Source of the DNA: Planctomycetota bacterium
GTDB taxonomy: Bacteria; Planctomycetota; J058
Direction of reading: 5' to 3'
DNA length: 39,384 nt
Assembly (NCBI GenBank): GCA_020425635.1
Contig: JAGQRJ010000674.1
Coordinates: 1-39,384, forward strand
The notes beneath the pieces were generated by a model. That model did not search any database. It saw only the letters and a program-made list of their open reading frames with translations, and was not told the origin of the DNA. Shown piece by piece: positions 38,442 to 39,384 of the stretch. The stretch's first letter is position 1; each line of letters starts with the position of its first letter. Position numbers and translations under genes: made by a program.

Positions 38442-39384
38442 CGGAGCCCGGGCCCGCGATCGAGCTGCGCAACCTCACGCGGCGCTTCGACGCCTTCGTG
38501 GCCGTCGACGACGTCTCGCTGCGGGTCGAGCGCGGCCATATCTACGGGCTCCTCGGCCCCAACGGCTCGGGCAAGTCCACGATCATTCGCATGCTGTGCG
38601 GGGTCCTCGCCCCCAGCGCGGGGAGCGCCACGGTGCTCGGCTGCGACGTCGCGACCCAGGCCGAGGCCCTCAAGCGCCGGATCGGCTACATGTCGCAGAG
38701 CTTCAGCCTCTACCGCGACCTCTCGGTGGAGGAGAACCTGCGCTTCTACGGCCGGGTGTACGGCATGCAGGCCGAGGCCCTCGACGCGCGGGTCGAGGAG
38801 CTGCTCGGCCTGCTCTCGCTCGGCCCCTACCGGGCGCGGGTCGCGGGCCAGCTCTCCGGCGGCTGGCGGCAGCGGCTGGCCCTCGCCTGCGCGATCGTGC
38901 ACGACCCCGACCTGGTGTTCCTCGACGAGCCCACGGCCGGGATCGACCCGGTCGCCCGCCGCCAGCTGTGGGACCTGCTCTACGAGCTCGCCGCCGCCGG
39001 CAAGACGCTCCTCGTCACGACCCACTACATGGACGAGGCCGAGCGCTGCTCGGAGGTCGGCTACCTCCACATGAGCAAGCTGATCGTGAGCGGCGAGCCC
39101 AGCCGCCTGCGGAGCCTGCCGCAGGTGACCCCCCAGGGCACCCGCCGCCTGGAGCTGGAGTGTGGCGACCCCGGGAAGGCCGTGGGCGCGCTGCGCGCGC
39201 TGGAGGAGGTTCGGGACGCGACGCTCTTCGGCCGCCGCGTGCACCTCCTCGTCTCCGACGCCGTCGACCCCGAGGCGCTCCCGGAGCAGGCGGGGCTCGA
39301 GGGCGAGTGCAGCGTGCGCCCGGCGAGCGCAGGCCTCGAGGACGTGTTCGTCATGCTCAGCGCCGAGCACGCCCTCGCGCGCGA
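38438..39384 (+). CDS. ABC exporter ATP-binding protein (partial, runs off the window)
   Basis: 315 codons visible, with no stop before the window end. Start TTG 38438 overlaps the adaptor's TGA, so the two are coupled. Walker A GPNGSGKST (40-48), Q-loop YMSQSF, signature LSGGWRQR, Walker B LVFLDEPTAGIDP and the switch His in TTHYMDEAE are all intact; the C-terminal extension is that of ABC-2/drug-type ATPases (NatA, YbhF). An ATPase with a HlyD adaptor suggests a YbhGFSR-like exporter whose membrane subunits should follow downstream. If the frame continues into a second ATPase domain, as in YbhF, it would be a fused protein. Confidence 0.9.
   Translation, partial: MTEPGPAIELRNLTRRFDAFVAVDDVSLRVERGHIYGLLGPNGSGKSTIIRMLCGVLAPSAGSATVLGCDVATQAEALKRRIGYMSQSFSLYRDLSVEENLRFYGRVYGMQAEALDARVEELLGLLSLGPYRARVAGQLSGGWRQRLALACAIVHDPDLVFLDEPTAGIDPVARRQLWDLLYELAAAGKTLLVTTHYMDEAERCSEVGYLHMSKLIVSGEPSRLRSLPQVTPQGTRRLELECGDPGKAVGALRALEEVRDATLFGRRVHLLVSDAVDPEALPEQAGLEGECSVRPASAGLEDVFVMLSAEHALAR

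Overview
The window is a 39.4 kb stretch of very GC-rich (roughly 70 %) bacterial chromosome. It is densely coded on both strands, many start codons overlap the preceding stop (GTGA, ATGA, TAATG), and GTG and TTG starts are common. A Hanks-type Ser/Thr kinase divergent from a sigma-70-like factor, a FHA-kinase fusion, pseudopilin-like proteins with Asp/Gly-rich loops, several lineage-restricted membrane proteins and the base composition together suggest a Planctomycetota-like bacterium. A myxobacterium or another deep phylum is possible, and this assignment is inference. There is no phage, transposase, CRISPR or rRNA signal. One tRNA gene, tRNA-Leu(UAG), is present.

Layout. 1-320: two families of short GC-rich repeats and a chain of hairpins ending in the hpf terminator. 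325-3334 (minus): a reductase-like SDR and a lipoprotein, then truA and hpf. 3458-6662 (plus): a lipid/amino-acid cluster of acyltransferase, degenerate SDR, leucine dehydrogenase-like enzyme and SCP2 protein. 6703-8983: an ECF sigma factor, its probable membrane anti-sigma factor and a secreted helical protein. 9004-12086: queA (minus), secreted glutathione peroxidase, ureohydrolase and a small zinc-ribbon protein. 12207-15537: radical SAM protein, HEAT-repeat protein (minus), tRNA-Leu and a strictosidine-synthase-like propeller. 15565-20522: a signalling region with a membrane Ser/Thr kinase, a divergent sigma factor, a YkgJ-type cysteine-cluster protein and a FHA protein with a degenerate kinase domain. 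20731-24327: acidic repeat protein, a coupled coiled-coil/small membrane pair, and a UbiB-type kinase. 24470-28396: a large lipoprotein, then a three-gene accessory segment (one unknown protein and two pseudopilin-like proteins) bracketed by inverted 53-bp repeats. 28476-33911: aldehyde dehydrogenase, tandemly duplicated membrane proteins, a PreA-like flavoprotein and a small membrane protein. 33989-39384: a RapA-like SNF2 ATPase, then a HlyD-type membrane fusion protein coupled to an ABC ATPase that runs off the end.

The most notable signals are: the inverted-repeat-bracketed cassette with a near-consensus promoter and an internal palindrome; five start codons that lack a Shine-Dalgarno but have a TANNNT box 6-8 nt upstream, two of them back to back in a 22-bp divergent gap, which points to leaderless transcripts on signalling genes; a FHA protein whose kinase loop reads HRS instead of HRD; a PreA-like protein without the expected catalytic Cys; and hairpins that incorporate the gene's own TAG stop codon.
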